A stretch of 22,658 nt of DNA, from assembly GCA_021772555.1 (NCBI GenBank), contig JAJFLT010000275.1, forward strand, positions 1-22,658, written 5' to 3'. The position numbers and the translations under genes are program-made. Of the stretch, positions 14,876 to 22,621 are shown piece after piece. Under the pieces are notes generated by a model that saw nothing but the letters and a program-made list of their open reading frames with translations, was not told the origin of the DNA and searched no databases. Each line of letters begins with the position of its first letter. Positions within the stretch are counted from its first letter, which is position 1. The stretch is from Opitutales bacterium. Lineage in GTDB: Bacteria > Verrucomicrobiota > Verrucomicrobiia > Opitutales > UBA2987.

Positions 14876-16006
14876 GTGAACGAACGGCAAAATTTCATCG
14901 CCGCTCTGACCTTCCAATATCCGGAGCGAGTGCCATTCCAGCCCGGTGCCGGGCGTCGTTCCACCCTCAAAGCGTGGTATGAGCAAGGTTTGCCGCCGGA
15001 GGTCACCGATTACGTGGGATACGTCTGCGATATCATCGGCATCGAGCGCGGGAGGCCCAAACCAGAGGTATTTTCGGAAGTGAACTTCCGCATGATCCCG
15101 GAGTTCGAAGAGAAGGTGATTGAGCGCCGGAAAAGCACCTTGGTGGTGCAAGACTGGAAAGGAAACATCTGTGAGATTTCCGATCAATTTGATGTATCCT
15201 ACCTCCGGGAGGCGATCGATTTTGTCACTCGCAACTGGATTCGGTGTCCGGTCGAAAACCGAACCGATTGGGCCGACATGGCCCGTCGTTACAATCCCGA
15301 CGACCCGGCCCGTTATCCGGCCGACTTTGCCCAACGCCAACCGGAACTGGCCCGGCGCAATTACCCCAGCGGCCTCATTATCTCGGGACCGTTCTGGCAA
15401 ATGCGCGAATGGCTGGGCTTCGAAAACTTGTGCATGCTGTTTCTCGACGATCCCGGTTTCGTCCACGAGATGGTCGAATTCTGGGAAGATTTTGTGACGC
15501 GGGTGCTGCGCCGCACGTTCACCTGCTACATCGCGGATTTTATCACCATCAGCGAAGACATGGCCTACAAGCAGAAACCGATGATCGGCCCGCAAATGGC
15601 ACAAGGTTTTCTCGGCCCCTGTTGGAGGAAATGGACAAATTTATGCCGGGAAGCAGGAGTGCCCGTAATTGATCTGGACTCCGACGGCTACATCGGAGAA
15701 TTAATACCGGTCTGGATTGATGCGGGGTTCAATGCCACCCGCCCGATGGAGGTGGCCGCCGGCAATGACCTGCCGGGTTTTCGCCAGAAATTCGGCACAA
15801 AAATGGCCTATCAGGGCGGCGTCGATAAACGGGCGATGGCCACCGGCGGCGATACACTTACCGCGGAAATGGAGCGGCTGAGACCAGCGGTGGAGGCGGG
15901 AGGCTACATTCCCGGCTGCGACCATGGAATACCGTTCAACGTATCCTGGCCCAACTTCGTCCAATACTGCCGCCTCCTGGCAAAAATGACCGGATGGCTC
16001 AATTAA
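14876..16006 (+). CDS. Uroporphyrinogen decarboxylase-fold (URO-D-like) protein, methyltransferase type
   Basis: A 376-aa member of the URO-D superfamily. The C-terminal half is typical: F-N-A-T-R-P-M-E-V-A-A-G-N-D-L, then K-M-A-Y-Q-G-G-V-D-K-R, and finally G-G-Y-I-P-G-C-D-H-G-I-P. True HemE carries an R-Q-A-G-R-Y substrate motif near the N-terminus. Here that region reads F-Q-P-G-A-G-R-R-S, so heme synthesis is unlikely. Related proteins (MtaA/CmuA type) transfer methyl groups from corrinoid proteins, and the Cys/His in G-C-D-H may bind zinc. The start is GTG 14876, with no strong Shine-Dalgarno sequence, 11 nt after satP. No corrinoid protein is encoded nearby. The substrate is unknown. Confidence 0.82.
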   Translation: MNERQNFIAALTFQYPERVPFQPGAGRRSTLKAWYEQGLPPEVTDYVGYVCDIIGIERGRPKPEVFSEVNFRMIPEFEEKVIERRKSTLVVQDWKGNICEISDQFDVSYLREAIDFVTRNWIRCPVENRTDWADMARRYNPDDPARYPADFAQRQPELARRNYPSGLIISGPFWQMREWLGFENLCMLFLDDPGFVHEMVEFWEDFVTRVLRRTFTCYIADFITISEDMAYKQKPMIGPQMAQGFLGPCWRKWTNLCREAGVPVIDLDSDGYIGELIPVWIDAGFNATRPMEVAAGNDLPGFRQKFGTKMAYQGGVDKRAMATGGDTLTAEMERLRPAVEAGGYIPGCDHGIPFNVSWPNFVQYCRLLAKMTGWLN

Positions 16007-16042
16007 TTGCCGTTCTCCTCTCTACTAAAGACTCACGGCTTC

Positions 16043-17158
16043 TCACTTGCTCGGCCAGACACCTGCGGGCATATCGCTGAGGACAAGTTGCGCCGTGTCG
16101 AGCACGACGTATTTTATCCGTCGGCGGTGCCAGGTATAGGTGATATGGACGGAACCGTCTGAAGCGGCGATAACCGCCGGATAGGAGAATTCTCCAGGCT
16201 CATCTTCGAGCACGAGAGCGGCTTTCCACTCCTGCCCGTCTTCCGAAATTGCCACATTGAGAAAGGAACGACCGCTGCGCGCAACCGCGTTGCGCACCGA
16301 ATGATTGTAAACCAGCAATTGCCGCCCGTCGGCCAGGGTGACGCCGTCGAATCCGGCATTGGGATTGGGCAATACCGTCGGCGCGAGCGGGCTCCAGCTT
16401 TTCCCTTCGTCATCCGACCAGGTTTGCAAGATAACTTTCTGTTTGCTCCGGCTAAGGGCCTGTAAACGACCTCCAGGGTAGCGAAGCAAGGTGGGTTGGA
16501 TGGCCCCATATTGCACCCCGTCGTTGACCGGGCCAATGAGGCTCCAGGTTGCCCCGAGATCCGGCGTGCGTTCAAAATGGACACGCCAACCATCGTGCTC
16601 ACTGCTCGAAGGGCACAAGAGATCACCATTTTTCAGGGTGATCGGTTTGTTCTTCACCGGTCCCAGAATATCCTCCGGCAATCGCCGCGGCTGCGACCAG
16701 GTTTTACCGCCATCAGTGGATGTCATGAGCATTCCCCACCAATCCCGTGGAGTGGGGCCAACCTTGTAGAAAAGAAGGAGCGGTCCATCTTCGGACTGAT
16801 AAAGAACCGGGTTCCAGCAGGGGTAGCGCTTGGCATCGTGCTGCACTCCATTAACCACTTCCACCGGTTCCGACCACCCCTCATCCGTTCGGGCGCTCAC
16901 CCATATGCCAACATCGGGATTATTTTCGTGCGTTCCCCCGAACCAGGCGGCGACGAATCGGTCTCCCACCTGCACGATCGTCGACGCATGGCACTCTGGA
17001 TAAGGCGCCGTTTCATAGATAAATTCCTGCATTTTAACGCCGGGCATAGATGGAGATACGGCTGCGTCGGATAGAGATTGGCTTCCCAGAATTAGAATCG
17101 GAAAGATTAAAGCATAGGTTAAATGAGTCATCTCAATTATTAAATTTGATTTTATCAT
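16043..17158 (-). CDS. Secreted BNR-repeat sialidase-like protein
   Basis: A 371-aa protein with an N-terminal hydrophobic stretch (about residues 11-28) ending near S-D-A-A-V-S, read as a signal peptide. The body has several Asp-box motifs: S-T-D-G-G-K-T-W (147-154), T-P-D-L-G-A-T-W, S-D-D-E-G-K-S-W and S-E-D-G-Q-E-W. These are typical of a six-bladed sialidase beta-propeller. Y-P-E-C-H-A-S-T-I-V...W-F-G-G-T-H-E near the start is common in exo-alpha-sialidase-like proteins of PVC bacteria and Bacteroidetes. Whether it removes sialic acid or another sugar is open. ATG 17131 (residue 10) is an alternative start. It follows the M16 protease gene after 14 nt and is convergent with the URO-D gene. 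Confidence 0.82.
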   Translation of the reverse strand: MIKSNLIIEMTHLTYALIFPILILGSQSLSDAAVSPSMPGVKMQEFIYETAPYPECHASTIVQVGDRFVAAWFGGTHENNPDVGIWVSARTDEGWSEPVEVVNGVQHDAKRYPCWNPVLYQSEDGPLLLFYKVGPTPRDWWGMLMTSTDGGKTWSQPRRLPEDILGPVKNKPITLKNGDLLCPSSSEHDGWRVHFERTPDLGATWSLIGPVNDGVQYGAIQPTLLRYPGGRLQALSRSKQKVILQTWSDDEGKSWSPLAPTVLPNPNAGFDGVTLADGRQLLVYNHSVRNAVARSGRSFLNVAISEDGQEWKAALVLEDEPGEFSYPAVIAASDGSVHITYTWHRRRIKYVVLDTAQLVLSDMPAGVWPSK

Positions 17159-17172
17159 ACCCGGATTCGAAT

Positions 17173-20028
17173 TTATTTCGGCTGAATGGCATTCAACTGG
17201 AACAGGCCAATTAAAGGTTTCGGGCTTATGGCGGCGGCCCTTGAGTTTTCCGGTGTGAGGAGCTTTTTGGCAAAGGCATTCACCTCTTTGATCGTTTCCT
17301 CGGTGAATACATATTCCTTCAAGTCAATGGCTGCCTGCACCGAATCGGGCTGCTCCTGCGCCCGCTTCAGAACCGTCTCGAGCAGGAAGTTATTGGAGCG
17401 CATGGCGTGGCGCAATTTGAACTTAAGCGGCCCGATAAATTCATCAGCCTCCTCCGCGGTGATGCCATTTTTCCCTATAGTTTCGGAAATATTGAGCAAA
17501 GCTCTGGCGATGGCGGGCGCCTCATCAGGGGAGCAATCGATTTTTGCCTCGATAAAGGCATATTCGGGGTATTCGACAAAGTGTTTGAATTCCGCCTGCG
17601 GACTGTAACTGAGACCAAGCTCCTCACGCATCCGCTCCCATAGCCGCCATTCGATCAGATTGCTGAGCACTTCCAGGGCCACGCGGTCGCGAATCGTCAA
17701 TCGCTCGAATGTCGGCCAGAAACCTACCACCATAGCCAGGTGCTCTTCACCCACAAACTCCAGCCTGCGGTATCCCGGGGGAGCGTCGATTTTTACCGGA
17801 TTGAGGGAAACCGGGTTGAGTTTGATATCCCGTCTCTTGGCCAGCGAACCGAGCGTCCGGGACATACTCTCAACGACCGTGGATTGGTCCAGGTCTCCCA
17901 CCACGCTCACCTCGATATAACCGTTGGCGAGGGAGTCCTGCACCCAATCGCGAACCCTGGTTACGCCCAGCCCCACGTAATCATTTAAAGTTCCCCAGGC
18001 AAACCGCGCATCGTCCTTGTACAAATAGTCTTCGAAGGCCCGATAACCATCGCCCATGCCAAAGGATGAGGTGGCGCGCGAAATCGCCGAGACTATCCGC
18101 GCATTCTGGAAACTGGAGCGGTGTATCCGTGGCCGGTGCAACAGCTCAGCCACCACGCCAAGAAAAAAATCGAGGTCTTCGCTACTGAACTGCCCTTGAA
18201 AACTGAAGGCATCGTGATCCTGCAGGTCGAAACCAAACCGAACATTGGGCGATCCCAAAAAGGAGAGGATTTGGGTGGCCTCGTAGCGACTGGTTCCGCT
18301 CTGCAGAAAAGCCTGCAAGGCGAATTCCCTCAATCCGGGCTGGTTTTCTTTCAAATCGAAAAGCCCACCGCCAACCCGAACCGTAGCGACCGCCAGTCCG
18401 GGCTCGGACTGGGATGCAATGAAATTCAGCCGCACGTTATTGGAGAACTTCATCAATTCGGCCCCGAATTCGGGAATCGTTTTGGACTCGACCACCGTCC
18501 CCTGGGGACCCCATTTGATGGGCTTGAATTCACTATCCGATTGATAGAGGTACTGGTTGACATAAGCCTGCTCACTGCGCCCCTTGAGCACCTCTTTTTT
18601 TATCTCGCCGGAGGTCCCCTCGTCGAGAATTGCGCCGGAAAGGTGAAACGACATATGTTCAAAATCCCAGCACTCCCGAAAAGAACGATGCACCGTTTTG
18701 GGGCTCAATTGCTTTAAAAACGCCTCAGTCCAATTGAGCCCCTGTTCGATACCGCCATACACCTTGTCCTCATAAATCGACTTGGCCAGGCTATCGCAAA
18801 GTAATGATGGATCCAGCTTTGGTGCATAAACGCGCAATTTTTGAATTTTGGACAATTCGCGCTCCCGCAGCTTTTCAACCTCCTCGGCAGAAAAACCTTT
18901 TTCCAGACTGACCCGAATCGCCCGGTCCAACTCCCTGATTCCATCTGCCCACTGTCCCCCGCTGGTTTCGATCGACGCTATGGCAGCGTCGTGACCAAAA
19001 TATCGCTCATATTCCGCACCCCCCACCGATCCACTGAGAATGGTCTTGTGCATGCGCTGCTGCAGCAAAGACATGGCAAAGGAGCGGTTGAATCGTTGTT
19101 GGCGGATATCCAGAGAATCAGCCTGCTTGCGGGTCGGGATGATCGAGGCGGTCTGGATATTGGTCGAATTAACATGCGAAATCCGGTAGCTGGCGGCCCG
19201 CAAGGCACGCGCGCGCAGCAGCTTGCCGACATTGCGCTCCGGCAGCGCCTCGGCCGGGGCCTTCATGTTGCTGAAATATTCCTCCACCCAACCAACCATC
19301 TTCGGTGCGCGCACATCACCCACCGCCACCAAAACCATCAAATCCGGCCGGTACCATTTGCGATAAAAACGAAAAAACTGTTCCCGGGTGAAGTTATTGA
19401 TTCTCTCAGTCGTGCCAATGGGCATCCGCTTGGTAAAATTCAGCCCGTTGAAAAACAGCTTGAAGGAATCAATGGTAGCCCGATAGGCCATGCCATCCCG
19501 GCTACGCATTTCACTCAGGATAACCTTCCGCTCCATATCGATTTCATCTTCCGGAAAACTAATCCCATCGCCGATGTCGCGCAGAAACAAGAGCCCCTTT
19601 CTCAGATACTCATCATCATTCTCCCAGAATTCCAGGCCGTACATGGTGTAGTCAAAGGCCGTCACCGCATTGAGGTCCTTGCCGAATTCCATCCCGACCT
19701 GCTGAAAAAACGAGGCGAGTTCGCCTGGATCGAAATTGCGCGAGCCATTGAAGGCCATGTGCTCGATAAAATGGGCGATGCCCAACTCTTCCTCGGTTTC
19801 CTCAACGGACCCCGCCAGCACCAACAGCTTGAAGCTCACCTTACCCGGCACTCCCGGATGATCCTGCACTACATAACGCAATCCATTGCTCAATTTCCCC
19901 CACACCGCCGTCTCATCCGGCTGCAAACGGCTCCGCTCATGCGCCCAGGACAGCTCCCAGCCCTGCCCCCAGGCCGCCACCGGCCCCAAAAGGGTGAACA
20001 CAAGTAGCGTTGATATAAAAGACCTCAT
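17173..20028 (-). CDS. Secreted M16-family (insulinase-like) zinc metallopeptidase
   Basis: About 951 aa from ATG 20028, which gives a proper signal peptide (M-R-S-F-I-S-T-L-L-V-F-T-L-L-G...A-A-W-G). The frame is open to a GTG at 20052 that would only add eight residues. Numbered from that GTG, the inverted zinc motif is H94-F-I-E-H98, followed by M-E174-R-K-V-I-L-S-E181-M, where E181 corresponds to the third ligand of pitrilysin and IDE. R-S-R-D-G follows as in pitrilysin. The C-terminal half is the second, non-catalytic M16 domain. The enzyme would degrade peptides in the periplasm or outside the cell. It forms a two-gene unit with the sialidase-like gene downstream. Length is normal for two-domain bacterial M16 proteins. 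Confidence 0.92.
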   Translation of the reverse strand: MRSFISTLLVFTLLGPVAAWGQGWELSWAHERSRLQPDETAVWGKLSNGLRYVVQDHPGVPGKVSFKLLVLAGSVEETEEELGIAHFIEHMAFNGSRNFDPGELASFFQQVGMEFGKDLNAVTAFDYTMYGLEFWENDDEYLRKGLLFLRDIGDGISFPEDEIDMERKVILSEMRSRDGMAYRATIDSFKLFFNGLNFTKRMPIGTTERINNFTREQFFRFYRKWYRPDLMVLVAVGDVRAPKMVGWVEEYFSNMKAPAEALPERNVGKLLRARALRAASYRISHVNSTNIQTASIIPTRKQADSLDIRQQRFNRSFAMSLLQQRMHKTILSGSVGGAEYERYFGHDAAIASIETSGGQWADGIRELDRAIRVSLEKGFSAEEVEKLRERELSKIQKLRVYAPKLDPSLLCDSLAKSIYEDKVYGGIEQGLNWTEAFLKQLSPKTVHRSFRECWDFEHMSFHLSGAILDEGTSGEIKKEVLKGRSEQAYVNQYLYQSDSEFKPIKWGPQGTVVESKTIPEFGAELMKFSNNVRLNFIASQSEPGLAVATVRVGGGLFDLKENQPGLREFALQAFLQSGTSRYEATQILSFLGSPNVRFGFDLQDHDAFSFQGQFSSEDLDFFLGVVAELLHRPRIHRSSFQNARIVSAISRATSSFGMGDGYRAFEDYLYKDDARFAWGTLNDYVGLGVTRVRDWVQDSLANGYIEVSVVGDLDQSTVVESMSRTLGSLAKRRDIKLNPVSLNPVKIDAPPGYRRLEFVGEEHLAMVVGFWPTFERLTIRDRVALEVLSNLIEWRLWERMREELGLSYSPQAEFKHFVEYPEYAFIEAKIDCSPDEAPAIARALLNISETIGKNGITAEEADEFIGPLKFKLRHAMRSNNFLLETVLKRAQEQPDSVQAAIDLKEYVFTEETIKEVNAFAKKLLTPENSRAAAISPKPLIGLFQLNAIQPK

Positions 20029-20098
20029 AGACCTGTTCTCTAAATAGACCACCGGTTACAAGAATTGTCACGGAAAACTGCCGAATATTATTTTGATT

Positions 20099-20521
20099 CT
20101 AATCGACAATCAATACCTCAACCGATGGATAGCGGTCTTTCATGGCCCGATCCAGGGTGATCAATCGGGCCTCGTTCTGTAACGCAAATGCCGCCAGGTA
20201 ATCGTCTGTCCAAAGTAAATGGGAGTGATCCGCCTTTTTTGAGAACATCTGCCATAATACATCCATTCCATCAGGTTCAGACAGATATAATACCCTCTCG
20301 TCTCTAACCAATTGCTCATAACTGTTCCAGGCTTCTTGCCGGGTCCGCACCTCGCCACGCATAACGCTCCGGTTGGATATCAAGCGAAGGTATCCCATTT
20401 GAGTGATCCGGCAAAACGCGATCGTGTCCTCCTCCGCATCGAACCACCGCTTAACCTTAGCATGATGAACATGCCTCCCCCAGGCGGCGGCCAGCCACAC
20501 ATTCAGGTCAGGCAAATTCAT
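20099..20521 (-). CDS. vapC: PIN-domain ribonuclease toxin, VapC type
   Basis: A 140-aa PIN-domain protein. It begins M-N-L-P-D5-L-N-V-W-L, with D5 as the first metal ligand. W-T-D106-D107-Y-L-A-A-F-A and L-I-T-L-D124 supply the later acidic residues. Between them, F-C-R-I-T-Q-M-G-Y-L-R-L-I-S-N has Gln where many VapCs carry a metal-binding Glu, a pattern I recall from one subfamily. VapC toxins cleave specific RNAs, often tRNA or 23S rRNA. The start overlaps the vapB stop by 4 nt (ATGA). It stands downstream of the antitoxin, the usual order. Confidence 0.88.
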   Translation of the reverse strand: MNLPDLNVWLAAAWGRHVHHAKVKRWFDAEEDTIAFCRITQMGYLRLISNRSVMRGEVRTRQEAWNSYEQLVRDERVLYLSEPDGMDVLWQMFSKKADHSHLLWTDDYLAAFALQNEARLITLDRAMKDRYPSVEVLIVD

Positions 20522-20793
20522 TTGCTACTCCGACCACGCCTGCGCCGTGCGTCCTCATTGGCCAGAATCCGCTCCAGGTCGGTCCCCGAAAACTCATATT
20601 TCTTTTTCCCTCGGCCCGCAATCAGCGGAAGTTCGACCCGATGGTGAAGGGAAGAAGATCCCTTCTTTCCCGCCACCCCCAACTCGCGGGCAATAGCGCG
20701 GCCAATCAACTCCTTCAAACTCACGCCATGCTCCGCGGCCACCGATTTGGCCCGTCGCATCAAAGAATCTTCAACATCAACAGTTGTGCGCAT
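20518..20793 (-). CDS. vapB: VapB-type ribbon-helix-helix antitoxin
   Basis: A 91-aa protein. M-R-T-T-V-D-V-E-D-S-L-M-R-R-A-K followed by G-V-S-L-K-E-L-I-G-R-A-I is a ribbon-helix-helix DNA-binding domain (about residues 1-38). A basic linker and an acidic segment (F-S-G-T-D-L-E-R-I-L-A-N-E-D) that should bind the PIN toxin come next, and the tail is arginine-rich. It would neutralise VapC and repress its own promoter as a complex. The ATGA overlap with vapC shows translational coupling. It is preceded by a TTGACA box at 20828-20823. Confidence 0.85.
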   Translation of the reverse strand: MRTTVDVEDSLMRRAKSVAAEHGVSLKELIGRAIARELGVAGKKGSSSLHHRVELPLIAGRGKKKYEFSGTDLERILANEDARRRRGRSSK

Positions 20794-20799
20794 AAAAAC

Positions 20800-20828
20800 A
20801 CAAAAGCATCATTTACTTTTTTTGTCAA
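20800..20828 (-). promoter_or_regulatory. Possible vapBC promoter
   Basis: On the minus strand a perfect TTGACA (20828-20823) is followed after 17 nt by TTTTGT (20805-20800), a weak -10. The start codon is only about 6 nt further on, so the message would be almost leaderless. I saw no clear operator palindrome. Confidence 0.35.
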
Positions 20829-20926
20829 CTTTTCCAATTCCGTCCACTACTCTCAGGTAGGCTCAGTTGAATCTTAATAGAAAACACACCGTTACTATAA
20901 TCAGAAAAAATTTATCCTCGTTAGAT

Positions 20927-21865
20927 CTATTTCAATTTTTTGTTTTGATTATAGCCTTTTATAACAAGGTAGCCGCAGATGGTTAGAAAGATGATATCGG
21001 TGGCTATGCTCCAGTCTGTAAAGGCGGCCCCGCAGCCCCAGCCGATGCCAACGGCGATGCGGTAATTGCCAGGGCGGTGTTTGTGCCTGGCCCAGGCCCG
21101 CCCGAATATCCTTGAGGCAATTACTCCACCAATGGTTGGGAATACCCCCGAAGTATGGAACAGAAATATCGGACATAAAAGCAGGAACACGGCCAGGGCC
21201 AGTTTTACCGCATTCTCAGTTTCCAGAAGTTCATCGACAATGGCATAACGGGCATGGGGTTTTTTGACTGTTGTTGTCTCATCCGGGTTCGCATTATCCG
21301 GTTCGTCGGGCGAGTGATCGGCGCCCATATAAATTTCCGGAGGCACCTGATACAGGTGTAGGGGAAATTCTATGTTTTTCAACTCCTTGATTCCCAGATC
21401 CTCGAACTCGACCGGGAGCTTGTTGCGGACCTGCTGAAAGACCGCCTCCGATACGCAAATTCCCCCCGGTTCGGCCATTGATTCCAGCCGCGCCGCGATA
21501 TTCACGCCATCACCGTAAATCTGGTATTCCTCTACAATAACGTCCCCCACATGCAACCCGATGCGCGTTTCGATTCGCCTGTTGTTCGGCTGGCTGCTGT
21601 TTTTCACCGCCTGGGCGCGTTGAATTTCCTGGGCGCAGCGCATGGCATTGACCACACTGTCGAATTCGCCAAAAACCGAATCGCCCGCCGTATCCACCAC
21701 GCGGCCCTCATGGCCTTCCACAATCGATTTGGTGCGGGTGTGGAACTCGCGAATCAGCGCCGTCATGCCGACCTCGTCGGCCCCCATCATACGGCTGAAC
21801 CCGGAGACATCGGCCATTAAAATGGCGGACAGCTTGCGCCGCTGCTTTGGAGGTTGTTCAGCCAT
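20927..21865 (-). CDS. Class III adenylate/guanylate cyclase with C-terminal membrane region
   Basis: A 312-aa protein whose first ~175 residues are a class III nucleotidyl cyclase catalytic domain. A-I-L-M-A-D19-V-S-G-F-S-R and D-T-A-G-D62-S-V-F-G-E-F give the two metal aspartates. R-I-G-L-H-V-G-D-V-I and Y-G-D-G-V-N122-I-A-A-R126-L carry the transition-state Asn and Arg. It would make cAMP or possibly cGMP from NTP. After a polar linker (P-D-E-P-D-N-A-N-P-D-E-T) come hydrophobic segments at about 215-235 and 285-304, with a weaker one at about 265-281, and a lysine-rich end. Here the enzyme domain comes first and the anchor last, whereas many relatives continue with TPR repeats. ATG 21865 has no visible Shine-Dalgarno sequence. 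Confidence 0.88.
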   Translation of the reverse strand: MAEQPPKQRRKLSAILMADVSGFSRMMGADEVGMTALIREFHTRTKSIVEGHEGRVVDTAGDSVFGEFDSVVNAMRCAQEIQRAQAVKNSSQPNNRRIETRIGLHVGDVIVEEYQIYGDGVNIAARLESMAEPGGICVSEAVFQQVRNKLPVEFEDLGIKELKNIEFPLHLYQVPPEIYMGADHSPDEPDNANPDETTTVKKPHARYAIVDELLETENAVKLALAVFLLLCPIFLFHTSGVFPTIGGVIASRIFGRAWARHKHRPGNYRIAVGIGWGCGAAFTDWSIATDIIFLTICGYLVIKGYNQNKKLK

Positions 21866-21892
21866 TCTGTTGATATCTGGTTAACCGAGATT

Positions 21893-21986
21893 TAACCACA
21901 GATTACACAGATTAACACAGATGATCGATGAACAACGATATTTACTCACTTTCTTCATCTGCGCTAATCTGTGTGATCTGCGGTTA
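21893..21986. repeat. 94-bp inverted repeat built from CACAGATTA units
   Basis: Two 30-nt arms (21893-21922 and 21957-21986) are reverse complements at 26 of 30 positions around a 34-nt loop. Each arm is itself made of about three tandem CACAGATTA-like units. It sits between the cyclase and the HicB-like gene. Elements of this CACAGATTA type are, from memory, frequent dispersed repeats in several phyla. It encodes nothing. Confidence 0.75.
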
Positions 21987-21999
21987 GAAAAAATTGAGA

Positions 22000-22230
22000 T
22001 TAATTTAGGAAAGTTTCCTCCATCTTGGAGATATAGGTTTCGGGTTGGTATCGTTCCTGGATTTCTTGGTCCGAAGCGGTCTGCAAAAACAATTCCAGCG
22101 CTTCAGTCAGGTTGCGGCGGGCTTCCTCCACAGTTTCGCCCTGGCTGGCCACATCGAGTTCGGGGCACAGGGAGACGAATCCATCGTCTTCGCGGTAGAT
22201 AATGGCTGTAAATTGACGGCTGAGTTTCAT
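22000..22230 (-). CDS. HicB-like antitoxin (orphan)
   Basis: A 76-aa protein from ATG 22230: F-T-A-I-I-Y-R-E-D-D-G-F-V-S-L-C-P-E-L-D, then V-A-S-Q-G-E-T-V-E-E-A-R-R-N-L-T-E-A-L-E-L-F-L. This is the HicB partial RNase-H-like fold, which binds HicA toxins and usually also has a DNA-binding tail. No such tail is evident here, and no HicA-like double-stranded-RNA-binding gene lies on either side, so it is an orphan. A TTG at 22269 would give 13 further residues, but the ATG fits the family start better. The gene is flanked by two repeats. Confidence 0.8.
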   Translation of the reverse strand: MKLSRQFTAIIYREDDGFVSLCPELDVASQGETVEEARRNLTEALELFLQTASDQEIQERYQPETYISKMEETFLN

Positions 22231-22296
22231 GGGGGCCAAGATAGCGTTTTTTGGTAACTTGGCAAGCAATCAGGCCGTTTGCTGTTTATTGGTTAG

Positions 22297-22567
22297 AACC
22301 TATCTCAAATTCGAAGATAAAGATGCAGAGAGCAATTATGTGTTATGAGCAAGGCGCGTCGGGACTTGCCGGGCTGGAAGCCCTGGTGTCCCGTCGGAAC
22401 GCCGCTCAACCTCATAATGGCCTCTGTCCGAAGGGTTTGTGCGGCACGGTAGCAACTGCTGCGTTGATTCGCGCCCGAAGGGCTCCAGCCCATCTGGGCA
22501 CGAAGCCGCCTGACATTTGCCACCGTGGCGCTACAAACATCATTCATCTGCGAATTTGAGATAGGTT
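22297..22567. mobile_element. MITE-like element with perfect 17-bp terminal inverted repeats
   Basis: AACCTATCTCAAATTCG (22297-22313) recurs inverted and without mismatch at 22551-22567, and similarity continues a few bases inwards (AGAT after one mismatch). The 271-bp unit has AT-rich ends and a GC-rich, strongly folded core, including the hairpin at 22348-22381. It carries no transposase and no convincing gene. I saw no target-site duplication. It could be a non-autonomous transposable element or a structured dispersed repeat or ncRNA locus. Confidence 0.65.
22348..22381. repeat. GC-rich compound hairpin in the MITE-like core
   Basis: CGGGAC pairs with GTCCCG, and inside them GGGCT pairs with AGCCC around a GGA loop, giving a long interrupted stem. 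A further short pairing, GGGCT with AGCCC, occurs near 22474-22488. The coordinates of the outer stem are accurate to a few bases. Confidence 0.5.
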
Positions 22568-22621
22568 GGCTTTGTTGAAAAGCTCTTGTACAAATGAGAA
22601 AAAGTGTTAGGTTGTGTAAGC

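Noticed and set aside
14861..15604. 247-aa minus-strand open frame
   Set aside because: It is antisense to the URO-D-like gene and has no recognisable domain.
14876..16006. HemE (heme-pathway uroporphyrinogen decarboxylase)
   Set aside because: The N-terminal R-Q-A-G-R-Y type substrate motif is missing, and the C-terminal pattern is that of the methyltransferase-like relatives.
18841..20007. 388-aa plus-strand open frame
   Set aside because: It lies antisense inside the M16 protease gene and shows no family pattern, while the minus-strand protein has all its motifs.
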